Assembly: GCA_037074765.1 (NCBI GenBank)
Contig: JBAMDO010000080.1
Location: 1-64,000 of the forward strand
Direction: 5' to 3'
DNA length: 64,000 nucleotides
From: Mansonella perstans
Taxonomy: Eukaryota > Nematoda > Chromadorea > Rhabditida > Onchocercidae
Below are positions 1 through 13,738 of the stretch, piece after piece. Under the pieces are notes generated by a model, which was not told the origin of the DNA, did no database searches, and saw only the letters and a program-made list of their open reading frames with translations. Position 1 is the first letter of the stretch. Each line of letters opens with the position of its first letter. A program made the position numbers and the translations under genes.

Positions 1-2578
1 AGAGAGTGAGAGAAATTTAGATTGTTATTTCGATTTTTTTTTTGCAAGACTAAAAAATTTTTTTATTTTGAAAGACTAAAAATTCAAATTCTTTAAAGTT
101 GCAATTATTCAACAAGCAATTATTTCATAAATGTAAATTCCTTAGCTCTATCGAAAATTTTATATTCACAATGACGATTACATAAAAAGTCTATTTTAAG
201 TGCTAATTTCCATTTTTTAAAAAGTCTATTTTAAGTGCTAATTTCCATTTTTTGAATTTTTTTCCATCGTTAATTTTTTCGGAAGATTTTTTGCACTTAA
301 AATTTTCTTTAACATATAAAATTTCAATTCGTAATTTCATATCATTAGATAGAGGACAAAAAAAAAAAAAAAAAAAAAAATTTGCCTCAAGTTATTACAT
401 ATTATAAAACTTCTGCAAGAGTATTATTTTTCAGTTATGTTTTCGTCAATTAAAGCAATAAATAAAAATTCCTACTTGTTGTATTCAATGAAGTTAATAT
501 TTAAAGATTTTACACGCTTACATATAATCAAAATCTTGATTTTTTGTCTTTTCTATTTTTCTTTTATGATTTAATTTACAATTAATTTCTGCTACTTTTT
601 TCAACTTTTCATTTATATATTAAAGAATGGAAAAATATGTAATGACTAATGAGATTTCCTGACTTCTTATATATATATATATATACAAATTTTTAATTCC
701 AGTCTACAATATTTGTGTGTGTGAGGAATGTTTTTAGTGATAGATGGACCTACAACACTGTTGATCAATCTGTTAGTTCTATCGTATCTTATCATTAACC
801 ATATTTCGCGATAAGTTATCTATCTTTAGCATCATCGTAGTTTAAATGTTGAATAGTACTGCAATATGGTGGAACATAAATCATCGATGATTAATTAAAC
901 AGGTACAGAATGTTTGGAAGAAATAAATAAATTGTGTTTAAAACTATTTATAGTGTTATTAGCAATAATAAATTCGAAATTAAACGCTAAAATTAAAAAA
1001 GTTTTTTTTTTTTTTTTTTTTTTAATTAACAATCATATTGTTTTGTGAACTAATATTATTTCTTCTATAATTTAGCTCAGTAAATGTAAAATTAGCTCAA
1101 TTTTCATTGTTATGTGTGGTAAATTTAAAAAAGATCAAGGAAGAGATAATGAGGGATGAGATGAGACGACACAAATGACAAGTGTGATTTGTTTACTCTT
1201 TCAGTCATCAACGATGGTTTTTGTTTTGTTATCTTCGATATCTCATCGGCTATCTTTCGATAAAATTAGTAAAATTAAAATTAGAAGAGAAGAGAAAATG
1301 ATAGAAATAATGAGTAAGAATTCATTAATGAACTTTATAACGATAGATATACAAGCGACAAATAATATTGAAAATAATTTTATTTATTCAATTCTATCAT
1401 AATATAACTATGATTGTCGTTATTATGATTATTATTTCTGCTAGCTTTCTTGTTTTGTCAATATTCTTGTTTTCATAATGATTTTTACCATTGTCAATTT
1501 TGTTTTGAATGGTTAAGCATGAGTGAAATGTGAAAACAAAAAGGCATAACCAGTTTTTTATAAATACATTCCAATTATTGTTTACAAATACATTGAGGAA
1601 AGAAGTCGTACAGAATTGTTCTGTCTTTCTTTTTGTATAGTTTCATTAATTATTTCTTTGAAAATGTTGCTTGTCAAGATTTTGAGCCTACAGATGTATA
1701 CATTATTGTAACAATATAATGAAAGTTGTTGTTTTGATAATGATGATACTAAAAAATGAGAGTAGGATGGTAGAAAATTTTGTAGGAATTTTACAAGTGA
1801 TAACGAATGGTAGAGTTTTGAGAGCTAATTAATGTTATATTAATTCATACAGATAATTAAGGTTATGTGAAAATTTATTTCAAAAGTAGGTTAAATAAGT
1901 GAAATTCTAGTAGTTACTTATTTATCTCTCTCTCTCTCTCTTTTCTCCCTTCAGTTCTCTAATTTTTAGCAATTTAATATTATTTTTTCAAAGAGGACAA
2001 GAATCTATTCAAATTATAATTTTTACTTCTCATACAATACGACAATTCATTACAAAAATGTGTTATCATAGATGGAACAGTAAATGCAAAAAAAAGAAAG
2101 CATTAATGACAAAATAATTGCATCTAGTATTATCAACTTTTATTTCAAACTTTTTCAACTAATTAAATAAAGGTATAGATGAAACAAAAAAAAAAAATCT
2201 GTGTTTATTTATTAATCATTATCTGTAATCGATCTATCTTTATAAATTAATCATCATCATCAACATTATGTATTAATAAATTATCTTCTAATTTGCAATA
2301 GAATTTTTCAAGCATTCCTTCAAATATTTACTTATTCCTTTTTATTATCTTTTTTATCAGGTTGTTCTTTTTTTTTTTCAGAATGAAAATGATTACATAG
2401 AAGTAAACGACATGAATAATTAGAAGAGATGACTGAAAAAAAAAAAAAAAAAAGACATAAAAGTAGTCTACAAATAATGTCATTTATATGACCGGTTATT
2501 TTATGTTGTTAGTTCTTTTTTTTTCACTATTACAATCTTAAATATAAAAGCAAGATTTGAGAATTAATACGATATTTT

Positions 2579-2609
<31 letters not shown>

Positions 2610-5600
2610 GTTATAAAAAAATTACTGCTGCCGACGAATTGTAGAAATTTGCGCCCACTTTAAACATTCCAAATGATCAGATGGTAATGAAGTAGGAGGA
2701 CAGGGGTAATTCAAAATTTTTTCTCGTGTAAACTATTAACAAGTTGAGAAATCTTCCGTTCCATCTTTTTGCTTCATCATATCTACATTTGTTTCAATAT
2801 CTATGTATTTTATGTGTGTGTGCGTGTGTGTTTGCTGATGAAGCAAATTGATGAGATGATTTCATCAATTTCGAAATTTATCTTTTTTTTTTTTTTTTAA
2901 ATTTAGGAAGCTGAGAAAACATAGGCATATAGCTCAATGTCTGTACTTTTATTGATATCTTTTTCTTTAATATCAATGCAATTTATCAACTGTTTTTTTG
3001 TTTTGATTTCTGATATTTTTTTTTTATCAAACAATAATTTATAATATTTATATAGTCAATTTTTTTTTTTTATCTAATATTTATTTCAAAGGATTTTGTT
3101 AAAGATTTAAAATTGTTGAAATTTTTGTAATCTAAAAAATAATTGATAAATGTACATTCGTTCTCCATTCACTCACATTGTCTCTTACTAATATTACGTA
3201 GGTTTTTTTTTTTTTTTTGTTGTTCATTTTTAATGAATTTTTAAAATTCCAAAACCGTTAGATTGATGCCTCACTTAACTTTGCTATTATCATTTCCAAA
3301 ATTTATTTTCAGCTGTTGCAACAAAAACCGGAAACATTTTTGCTCAGTGGATAGAATTGGATCATAGTGATAGATTTCATTATTTTTTCAGAACAAAAAA
3401 AAAGTGGAAACTGATCAAAACTGTTTTGTGCGAATAATTTTAAATTATTTTTAAACGAATATTGGCAATTTTATAATTTGCTAATTACTTTTTTTTTGAA
3501 ATTATATTCCGCGACAAGGAAACCTGAAATTTTCACCATCAGTCCTTTAGTGCATTTTATCTTCTAATTCCTTTTCCACAGAATGGTTACTTTTTCTCCT
3601 TTTTTTATCTTCTGAAAAGCAAAACTTTCAATTCTGCTTCCTGTCCAATTTTTTAATTTTCATATATTCTGTTCACATTTCTCTACATCTTATGTATTAG
3701 CAGCAGATTTTTACTCATTTAAGTAAACTCAATTTAACTTTTTACATACATTTTGTGATTGCAATGATATACATTCGTATTTATTGATAATTTGATGCTA
3801 AACTGTGTACATTAGTGTACTGTCCTGAAATGATTCAGCAACAGCTTTGTTGACTATACTAATAACAATAATTTTTGCTATGAAAAACTAATTGATGTTA
3901 TGATGAAATTTTGCCTTTAAAATTTATAAATTATTTCTGTGGTATTTATTAGTATTGAGAAACGTATATATTGATAAGTTTGGTTTCTCAGTAATTTTTT
4001 TAACATTTACAGTTTTTTTTTTTTTTTATTTTCTGGAAAGGAATGCAGATCTATAATGAGTGAATTTTTTAATGAAACTTCCATATTGGGTCATTTTAGT
4101 ACATCGTGCAGTTTTTCTTCTTCCCCCTCAAATGGCTGTTATTAAATGTTGCAAAATGGAAAAATTTCAGATTTTCAGAAGAAATATTTTTAGGGACTAA
4201 GTTTGCATGTCTTATTCTATCATCTTTACTTTTTTGCATTTTCCTCATTTTATTATTAAAGTTCAAGTTTTAATCATCTGACGCGTAATGTCCCAATTAT
4301 AAGTGTAACTCCGAAAAGTAAAAGAATGTTACTGAAGAGGCCATTTTAAATTATAATTCAATTCATTAAATTCATTCAATTCGTTTCTCATTCTTGCATT
4401 TTACTTTTCTTCCTTCTGCTAAAACATTTTTTCTCAAAATTTTCGATCATTTATTTGCAAAAGATTAGGAAGATTTAGCCTAATTTTGCGGGCATTTGAT
4501 ACTTACAATAATTCAAACAAATCTTCCATTGCCATTTTATTTTTCATTTCCCCTCTTTATTTACTCCTTTACTTACTTATCATGAACCAGATAATCTATT
4601 TCTTTTGAAGTTTCAGCAAATCCAACTTTCAAGCGCCAATTCCTTTTGATTTGCCGACGAGTTTACTTGTCAGTATTCGATGAAGATAGACATGATTAGA
4701 TCTGTCCAACGCATAGCAATTCCCAGTCATAAATATAAAACGATTAACAAGGTAGACCGAAGGTCAATGGGTCACTTAAATGTCCATGTAAACATAGTAC
4801 TTGTTTATTTCTGATTTTAAATCGTGACTAATTCTAAACTATAATAGTTAATAACTTGTTTTCATCAAATATAACTAACTTAATTTGGTGTCGGAATTTA
4901 AACTTTATTAAACAGATAGAGTGGGTTAAAAATTAACCGTGGGTTGAATTTTAAAATTATTATTCAATCGCATAATAATCAATTATCTGGTAAGTTCGAA
5001 ACCCTTCAGTTAAAATACGGTAGTCCAAGCAAAACTTGAACTATTTCAAGCAAAACTGATACATTCTAGCATACGATAAAATTTGGTAAATTTAAAAGTA
5101 AGAATTAATGGAAGAATTTACCTCTCTTATAATTCTTGCTTGCAGTACTCCAATATTGTGCATCCGAATGTCTTAAAGTTGAATTAACAGACTCATACTG
5201 TATCTAGATTGTATATCACGAAATTTTACAAAAGTTGTTACATATTATCGAAATAACATTAATTAGTTTTGTTTATAAGATGAGTTAAATAAAGATGTCA
5301 AAAAATTTTTTTTTTCGTTTCAGGTGAATGATTTACATTGGCAAAAAAAAAAATTATATTACAAGTAATTATTTTATTTTTATATTACAAGGTCACAGCA
5401 AAAAAAATTCCAAATCTTGTGCTACTTAGTATTTTTTTTTTACAACTGAAAAATTCTGTAAAATATTATATGTAGTTAGATTTTGTTACCAAATTCTGGT
5501 GAAGTTAAAAGGAACAAATATATGGATGAAAAGTTAATAGCTTGATTATGTTAGCTTATTAAAACAGATATTGTTTTGCCGGAAGTATTATTATATTGTC

Positions 5601-6377
5601 TATTTGTTTTAGGCAAAATTAGAAAAGTTTTATAAATGTTTGAATATATCCTTTCAAAAATATATGAACAAAATGATAATGTAAAAATTAAATTAATACA
5701 TTTGAGAAATAAAATGATTAGACGTATGAATTGCTATATAAAATAATTTAAAAAAAAAAGATTGAAAAAAATAAATTAAAAATAAAAAAGTACACTGATT
5801 GCACTGAATTATTTAAGTTTCTTAGATAAAGGAAAGATAAATTTTGCAGAATGATTATTTACAATACAATTATAGAATACTCTTCTTGCTGATTTATTAA
5901 TTATATATTTTAGCAGGATGATGAGATAATTTAGGGTTAATTTTGACCAGATAAATTTGTATGGTATATAGGAAAAGAGAATTCAAATAGTGCAGAGAAA
6001 ACGGCGATGATAATAATATTTACTTCTTTAATATATTATGCTGGAAGTGAATAAAACAATATCAGATATAATGATCATTCGATAATTTTCAACGTAGATA
6101 ATATGTTGAATATTTGTTAGAAATTACTGAAATACAAAAATATATCTCTCATCAAATGATATCAATGATATTTCAATTAGATGGAATTTAATTGATAAAT
6201 GTTAATTTATAAAATGTTGAAAGATTTAATTGTAATTACTGTGATATTGGTCTTAAGTTTTATCTTTTAATGTAAGATTTTATTTATCGATCTATCAAAA
6301 AACTACGTATTCATTTGAAAATAGTTTTTTCAACAAATTCATTTAATCTTTTAAAATCATTGAAAATAGGAATAACA

Positions 6378-6413
<36 letters not shown>

Positions 6414-7541
6414 GTCAAATTGAATTGATCTTTATTGCAGTTAGCAAAAATAAATGTATTGTCTGTACTTTTTTGCTTGACCCATTGGGTATAGTTGCTG
6501 AAAAAAAGAAATCCTCGTAGGATAGATAATTATTCTATTTTCTTATCATTCCATGTCACATTTGTTAAATAATTAATTAATTTCATTTAAATTGGCCTTT
6601 CGGTTAGGAAAGAACGAACTTTTGTCGTTTGTTAACTTTCAATGAGAAAAGTCTGTCATACATTTTTACTAAATTGATTCTTGTTTATTATCCATTTCTC
6701 TTTATAATCTATTCGTTCCATTCTTTACGACTCTTTTCACCATCATTTCTCTCTCTATAACACATCCATTATCGCTAATAACATTTAAAAGCATAATTGC
6801 TTTCTTTTTTTTTCTGTATGAAATGAAATAATTTTTACAATTTCAAATATTTCAAACATTTTTTTTTAAAATAAAAATAAAATTTTTTTTCCTTCATTTG
6901 AAATCTCAGCAAAACGATTGATTAACTTCTTTTTAAAATTTTAACGGTATATGTATAAAAGATAGGATGGATGATTGGTTGGATGGTATAATAGAGTAGA
7001 GAAGAGCGAGCAATATGCCAAATATTTGTCGTAGAAAGTGATGGAAGAGAAAGCAATGTTGGTCAAGTAGTGTCGTTGTTTGCACCTTATGGGCATTTCA
7101 CACTATAATTGTATAAATCCATCCATTTATCCGTATCATCTATTCATCTATGGTGTGTTAATTTAGGCCATCATGTGAATTCTTTTATTTTTTTTTTTTG
7201 AATTATTCGATTACAAAAATTACTGCAGTTTCATTATCAATTTGATAACAAACATTCATTGAGATCATTAATTATTTTCAAAAGTTAAATGAATTGACTG
7301 ACCTCTTTGCAAGGTCATAATGGCAATATATCTTCTAAATTTTCTTTTTATTTTAAGTTTTTGGCAGAAAAATATTTTTGAGCACAAAGCTTGTTGAAAT
7401 ATTAGTTATAATTTAGGATTATTCATATTGTTCCATATTGTACAAAAATTAAACACGTTTATAATAAGAAAGATAATAAGTTTTATCTTATGATTGTTTG
7501 AAATGCTTCAGAGGAAAGAGCAAAGTGTGAATAAATAATAA
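1..7541. other. Non-coding AT-rich region upstream of ELL
   Basis: I see no gene here. The longest open frames are short and of random, low-complexity composition. The region is rich in A and T homopolymers (for example 359-380, 1004-1023, 2583-2609 and 6384-6411) and has short TC (about 1922-1941), TG (about 2814-2832) and AT (about 669-685) runs. The last 30 bases (7512-7541) read as the ELL 5' leader. I saw no tRNA-like T-arm or rRNA-like block, but small structured RNAs cannot be excluded by eye. Confidence 0.6.
184..253. repeat. 35-bp direct tandem duplication
   Basis: The unit beginning AAAAAGTCTATTTTAAGTGC occurs twice without change, at 184-218 and 219-253. It lies in sequence with no gene and is probably a recent slippage duplication. 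Confidence 0.9.
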
Positions 7542-10500
7542 ATGAAAAAGGTGAAATTGGAGAATTCGGAAAAATTAACATCAATGGCTGGAACAAAATC
7601 ACCTCGTAATTTATCCCCGGCTAGTGGTAATTTGGAAGTGCAACGAATGCAAGTAGATATTGATTCAATGGCTCGTCAATCAGCTATGATGATTAAGCTT
7701 ACTGATGAAAGCATTGCCGCCCTTAAAATAGCTCAAAAGACTCGACAGCCAATACGACTAAAAATTGATAAACAGGTTTGTCATTTTGTACTATATTTTC
7801 ATGCTTTGATTAATAAAATTATATTGTATTTGGCAAAAAAATTTGGCTACCTTATTGCTAAATTTCAAAATTAGAATAAAAATTTCGCAAAAATGACTTC
7901 AGCCCAGGAAAAATGATTTCGTTTTGATAAATATATCATCGGGAAATTAAAATTTATTGATTGCGATATGGAAATTGCTGTACTTTCCATATTGTGTTAA
8001 AAGCCATAAAGCCTAACTAGTGGTAGGCTCTGATCCTGAAATGACCATTTATTTGTTGGTGGGATTCTGAGAAAAAAAATTCTGCTTGATATTTTCCGTC
8101 CTTTCATTTTCCAGCTTATGTTAGCATTCGACAATCTTTTGGAAATTATGAAGGATATATTTTGCTTTATATTATTGTGATCAGCACTTTATTCTTCAGA
8201 TCTCTTAAATTGATACTTGCATATTCTAAGTGCAATCTGATGTTTCCTATCCTTTCGGTTTCTATTCGAGATGAATTATTGCGCTTTTTTAATTCAAACC
8301 TACACCATTGGAATTTCACTCTACTTCCCACTGAATTAAAATATCTTCAAGAAAAATGAAAAGCTGTAAAAATTGCATTTATATAATTTCCTTTCTTTGA
8401 CAGATCATTACTTCATAGTTCATCGATGTGAAAATATTACGATCGTACATTATAGTTCAATTAAATTCAATTAGTTTGTTCAGTTTTCCTTCTCTAACTA
8501 ACAGTAAGAATTTAGTAGTACCGGAAAAAGTAGAGTTATGTAAGAAATAAAATTTTTCCATGTTTTTTCAAATTAATTCTTGCTACAGGGAGGTGCCATT
8601 GAAATTGGTTGCAGTGGACAGACAACTAAATTCCGTTTCGTTATCCAGGAAGTATCAGGTGCACCAGCGGATGCAGTTTCTTATGATTGCCAAAAGAGAT
8701 ACCGAACTGTGGCTACTTTTCACTCCAAAATACAGGCAAGGAATACTTCTTTTTTTTATCTTAGGACTTTTTCTTGTTTTTTGTATTTTTCAATAATGTT
8801 CGAGGGTATACCGTCTAAATGATAATGCTGCCAGATTATGAAATTTAATTGCTTCTGGATATTTTGATAACAGTGATGCATTTTCAGGTGCAAACTACGG
8901 CAAAGGCACTTGCAGAAACGCGTGATAAGCTTCTTGAAGAAGAAAAAAAGAAGCAAATGAAGGATTCATCAAGGTTATTTTTTTATTAAATGTTTTGTTA
9001 AGTGAAAATGAACCAATAGTGATTCATCTGAAAATTAACTGAAATATTCTGTCATATTTTACAGCATGATACCTTGAATCAGGCAGATCGTTTGAAAAGT
9101 GATAAGGTATCTCTGTTAAAAAAATTAGGCTGATTTCTAACAGGTGTTGTTAAATCTGTAATAATTTTTTAGACATAAACGTGAGCAACACTCCGTAACT
9201 GTGAAACGTGCAACGAATCCATTGGCAATCGGTGCGCAACGTCCAAGTTCTTCATCCTCTGCTCGATCTCATCATTCTGATTCCTCAAGTAAAAATGCCG
9301 CATCCAGAGTAAGAATTAGACAATTTACAAAGTTACAAGCGCTTTAATAGACCATCAACTTTAGAATTGCATGCATGTTACATTATGGAGAATGGAATGA
9401 AGACTGTTTTCAAAGTAAAAGAAAACAACTATAGTAGTTTTGATAGCTGAGTATTTCTTTGTTCAGGTCACGCTTTTTAGTAATTTCAGAAATAGATTTC
9501 CTGCTTATGATTCTCTGACTGTTAGGATATATTGTAATCAACTGAGGATAAAGTTTACGGTATCTCAATAAAGAATTTGTATAATTTTATGTTTTTAAAT
9601 TAACGATAATGCTATTTTAGAGCGTAAGTAATCAGCAGCAGCAGCATATTTCTTCGAATGCTTCAGCCGGTATGTTCTATTTTGAAATTTAAAATTTCCC
9701 TTTCTAGCGGTTGTTTTTAATTTTAAAGGTTTGCTCGTACTTTTTCAATTCATCATAAAAGGAACAACGATTCATCATTTTACTAAATTAACTAATATTG
9801 AGAAGACTTAAAGCAGTGAAGTTAAGCTTTCCTTCTGATAAGTGCATTGGCTGTTAATAACCAAAGTAGTCATATGCCTAATTTAAATGCCTGTTGAAGC
9901 TGGTGCACGATCGTTTGTCCGCGCAGAACTTTCAAGACGACCACTGAGAAAGCGTGTGATACATTTGGTTGTTCTTGGTCGATTCTCTTCAGCAAGTGAA
10001 ATTATTACTCAGATACGGAAAGATTCTTTGAGTGAAGAGATTGCTCAAGAGGATACTGATCGAATACACGAAATTATCGATGCAGTAATTTGTTATGTTA
10101 TAATATACTTTATTTCTATGACATATTTAGTTGGTGTATCTGTGGAGAAAGTTTTCGATTTTCCGGTAAATTTTTTCCGATGACACGAGATATGGTAATG
10201 TTCTGTTCGGTAAATTGCTAAAAAACATCCTTCTGTAGTCCGGGAGGAGGCTAAAGTATTGCTAGAAATTCGGTCAAAGCTGAGTAGTAAAAAGCGATGC
10301 TAACATTCTTGATCTGTTCATTCTTTATTCACTTATTTTATAAACACTCATATCTTTTTGCGCTACATTTTATCTTGATCGATACATGCATCATTGTTTT
10401 ATAATGAATCAACGGAAAATAGATTAAAGACATTTGAGAGTTTCCGTGGATTATTCAAAATTAATTCAAATTTTAATTTGTTTTTCTTAGTTCCAGTGAT

Positions 10501-13500
10501 TTGATAGAATTTTTGCATAAAATACCTGCAGTCCACAATATGAAGTCTAAATTTTCCAGTTCCATGCTCATGAAGACATCAATCGTTTGTATTAGTGTTA
10601 AAAAAATTTCTTCCAATCACTGATTATAATTAATTTCTAAGGTTTTCTTTGGCGGAATGCCTTTATACCGTTTCACATACTCGAAGTCAAAATGATTAAT
10701 TACAATCAGTGATCGGGACTTTTTGCTATTACTGGTTGTGGTTTTTTTTTCTAATAGGACAGAGATTTATGAAGTCTAAAATAGACGGCATTGCCTCCTA
10801 AAACAAACTGTGGCAGTCATTCGAATAATTTTCTTTACTCTTTCTGCTTCCATACTTCCAGCAAATGTAACAATTTCTATTAAATCCATTTAATTGAATT
10901 ATTTTGTCTTTCAGAAATCACTAATGAGAATGAAAGAAGGAAAAATGATGTGTTAGAATATTGCAAGTAATTATTAGGTTTATTGTTACTAGATAAAAAA
11001 TAAGATGAAATTTATTTTATATTTCGTTTTATATTTTATATTTCAGGTAGGAGAATTGAATCGTGAAACTGGTCGGCTACAACTCAAGCAAGCATTCTAT
11101 AATGAGGTTTTTTTTTCTTGTATGTGACATTGTGGAAGAAATGGCTACATTATAAGAAACTCAGAATGGGCTGCCGTGCTATGTTTTGCTAAAATCTTTA
11201 AAAATATGAAATATTTAATTTGATTTTTTTTTTGCTTTTTCACAGGTGGATGCTCGTTGGCCAGGTTTTAGTTCAGATGAGAAGAGTTATGTAAGAAAGA
11301 TTTTATCTGGTAGTATGGGTAACAATATTTCAAATTTTGCACCGATGCGAAAATCAAGAATTGTTCCCATGGTGGCCCCAGGTTCAGGAACACAGCTTAT
11401 TAATGCAGCTTTATCAACGGATGGTTTGTTTTCGCTCGTAGTCGATTTATTTATTTCTTTGTTTACTCCAGATGATTTGAATTTGAATGGAGAGTTCAAA
11501 AATTTATAAATTTAATCAGCAGCGGTTAATTTGATTTGAAATTTACATTTAAAAATATTTAAAATCAAATTCGCTTCACATATTACTTCCACAAGAGCAG
11601 AGATGATTTCATGAAGTTTCCTATTCATTTTATATTGTTTGTCTGATTTCGGCCTTATTCGAGCCTTAGGAATCCATGTTATGTATAAAAAATTAAATAA
11701 ATATTAGTAGAATTAATAAATATTTAATAAGCTCTCGAAATTGTTTATTTTTAGAATTAAAAGTTAAAGATGCAAATATTTTTATACTTAAATTTTTAGA
11801 TTCATTTTGTCGTGCTGTGCAAAGCAGATCTCCGGAATCTACGGCTTCCACTATTAGCTCAAAAAGTCCCTCTGAATTAAACAATAATGTAAATAGTATG
11901 GGAATGGAGTAAGTCTTTTTCAAATGGAAATTTCCAAGTTTCTATCCCTTGTCGATATATATTGTTTATCACTTTTATTTCTTTACAGTGGTAAAGTAAA
12001 TGATGATCTCAGTAATTCAAATGTGCTCAGTTCAAAACGAAAAGTTCGTGCTAATTCAATGATAGCAGCTCCTCAAATTACGTCCAAGCGACCACGACAG
12101 CAGTCGTCATCACCACCCGAAGATCCATCAAACGCCAATTTAGCCATGCATCTGCAACAAACAGTATATTTTCATTTTTTTCGATAAGCATTAGTAATAA
12201 ATATAAAACTCCATCGAGTGTCAAAGTTGCTTGTAATTTCCTTAGATTAATACTTTCTCGTAATATCTTTCAGCCATCAGTATTTATAAATTAAGTACTG
12301 CATATTTTATACAAGATGAATCACTTTTTTGAACCATTCTTTAACGGCAAAATCGTGATGCAGCTGATAATTTAAGATGTCAGAAAGACTTAACTGAATC
12401 GAAATTAATTTCGGAATCGTTGAACTTACACTGTCATATTATTATATGTATTTTTAGAGACCTCTAAATATGCATAACGCTTGAAAACAGATTATCAATT
12501 GATTAGTGATTTTTAAGATCTTTTTGAAATTGAGTCTTATGGCATTTCATCTGTTCTTATGATTTATGATAGATAAATTTTTTTATTTCATTCAGAAAAA
12601 TATTGGTCAACGTACTGGTGGATTGAACGATACTGAACGCCCAACAGAACCAGTGAGTTCTACAAACACTGGCTTATCGCCTAGTTCCGCACCACAGACT
12701 AGTCGCGATTGGCTGAAGGAGTTCCCAGAACCGCGAAATTTAGAGGAAGCGGAGAAATACTACCTCAAATTTCTAGTAATGTCCATTTCTTTCTTTTTGT
12801 TCATCAAGTTTAGTGCTTTGATTTTTTAATTTCATAGATGCTTTTGAATTTAAAACTCCGGTTGGTTCTCATCTTGAAATTTTAAACTTGTCTTACTTAT
12901 TCAGTACCACTAACTTTCTTTTTCTGAATTCTATCTCAATAATGCTGATTTATTTTTCCTGGCACTTCTAATCGTCTTGTTACGAAGCAAATACTGATTT
13001 GCAGTTTTATTGCTTATGTTAGTTAGATATCATTTGTTTAAAGGATGAATATTTGTGATTGAATTGGTGTCACCACGATTCCACACTAGTTCCTACCTAA
13101 CTAGCATAACTTCATCAAAATTATATTTCATGGATTATTTGTAACATGAATTCAGGATGATTATCCAAAGTATCTGACATGTTATAATCTTCTGTCAGCT
13201 GTAGTAAACGAATTCAAAGAACTAGAAAAAAGGATGAATGAGGCGCCGATAAATTCAAAAGAACATGAAAAGGTATGCGTTCCAGATTTTGTTGTCAAAA
13301 AGCTTATTATAATCTAATCACTGATTTCGATTGAAAAGTGCGGATTGATCTATTGATTGTGGCTTCAATAATGGTTTTTTCTAACCATTGGTATTTTTTA
13401 TAAATTTTCCACTGTTATTTTAAAACTTCAGATATTCAAGAATAGCACTTGATTGTATAAAATAATGACATGTGATTTCTTGACTTCTGAACTTCTTTTT

Positions 13501-13738
13501 TATGTTTAAGGCGCAAGAAGCAATAGAAATGCGATATATGCATTATCAGCGCAATCCAGAGTATTTGGAAACAAGACAGAGACATGAAGATCTGAGATCA
13601 AAGTTGGAAGTTTTGAAGAAACATGTGGATTTCTGGGAAAAAAACCAGAAGAAGCAGCTAACTGCGGATAGGACTAATTTGAACAACAACAGCAACAACA
13701 GTAAACATCATACTTTGAAGAATACTTCTGCAATATGA
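7542..13738 (+). CDS. ELL: RNA polymerase II elongation factor ELL
   Basis: ELL raises the catalytic rate of RNA polymerase II by suppressing pausing and works in super/little elongation complexes in the nucleus. The model has 13 exons: 7542-7775, 8589-8735, 8888-8973, 9173-9308, 9621-9669, 9900-10084, 11047-11106, 11246-11423, 11800-11908, 11989-12163, 12596-12775, 13156-13272 and 13511-13738. It gives 627 aa with every phase consistent. The N-terminal half matches the ELL domain (MMIKLTDESIAALK near residue 50; RRPLRKRVIHLVVLGR near 230; DARWPGFSSDE near 300). The middle is Ser/Gln/Asn-rich with basic patches (KRPRQQ). The C-terminus is an occludin/ELL domain (YLTCYNLLSAVVNEFKELEK, then RYMHYQRNPEYLETRQRHED). 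The start follows an acceptor at 7511 and an in-frame TAA directly before the ATG. Intron 2 uses a GC donor. The exon 6 acceptor (TTGAAG, 9899) is weak. A polyadenylation signal lies near 14145. Confidence 0.93.

Noticed and set aside
1175..1402. 75-codon open frame
   Set aside because: Ile/Ser/Asn-rich AT-driven composition, no splice context and no family resemblance.
4985..5010. TTCGAAACCC, resembling a tRNA T-arm
   Set aside because: No matching acceptor stem, D-arm or anticodon arm could be placed around it.
9887..10183. Independent start codon at 9887 for the middle of ELL
   Set aside because: The frame continues the ELL domain and the upstream exons are in phase; the ATG lies in the intron just before the inferred acceptor at 9899.
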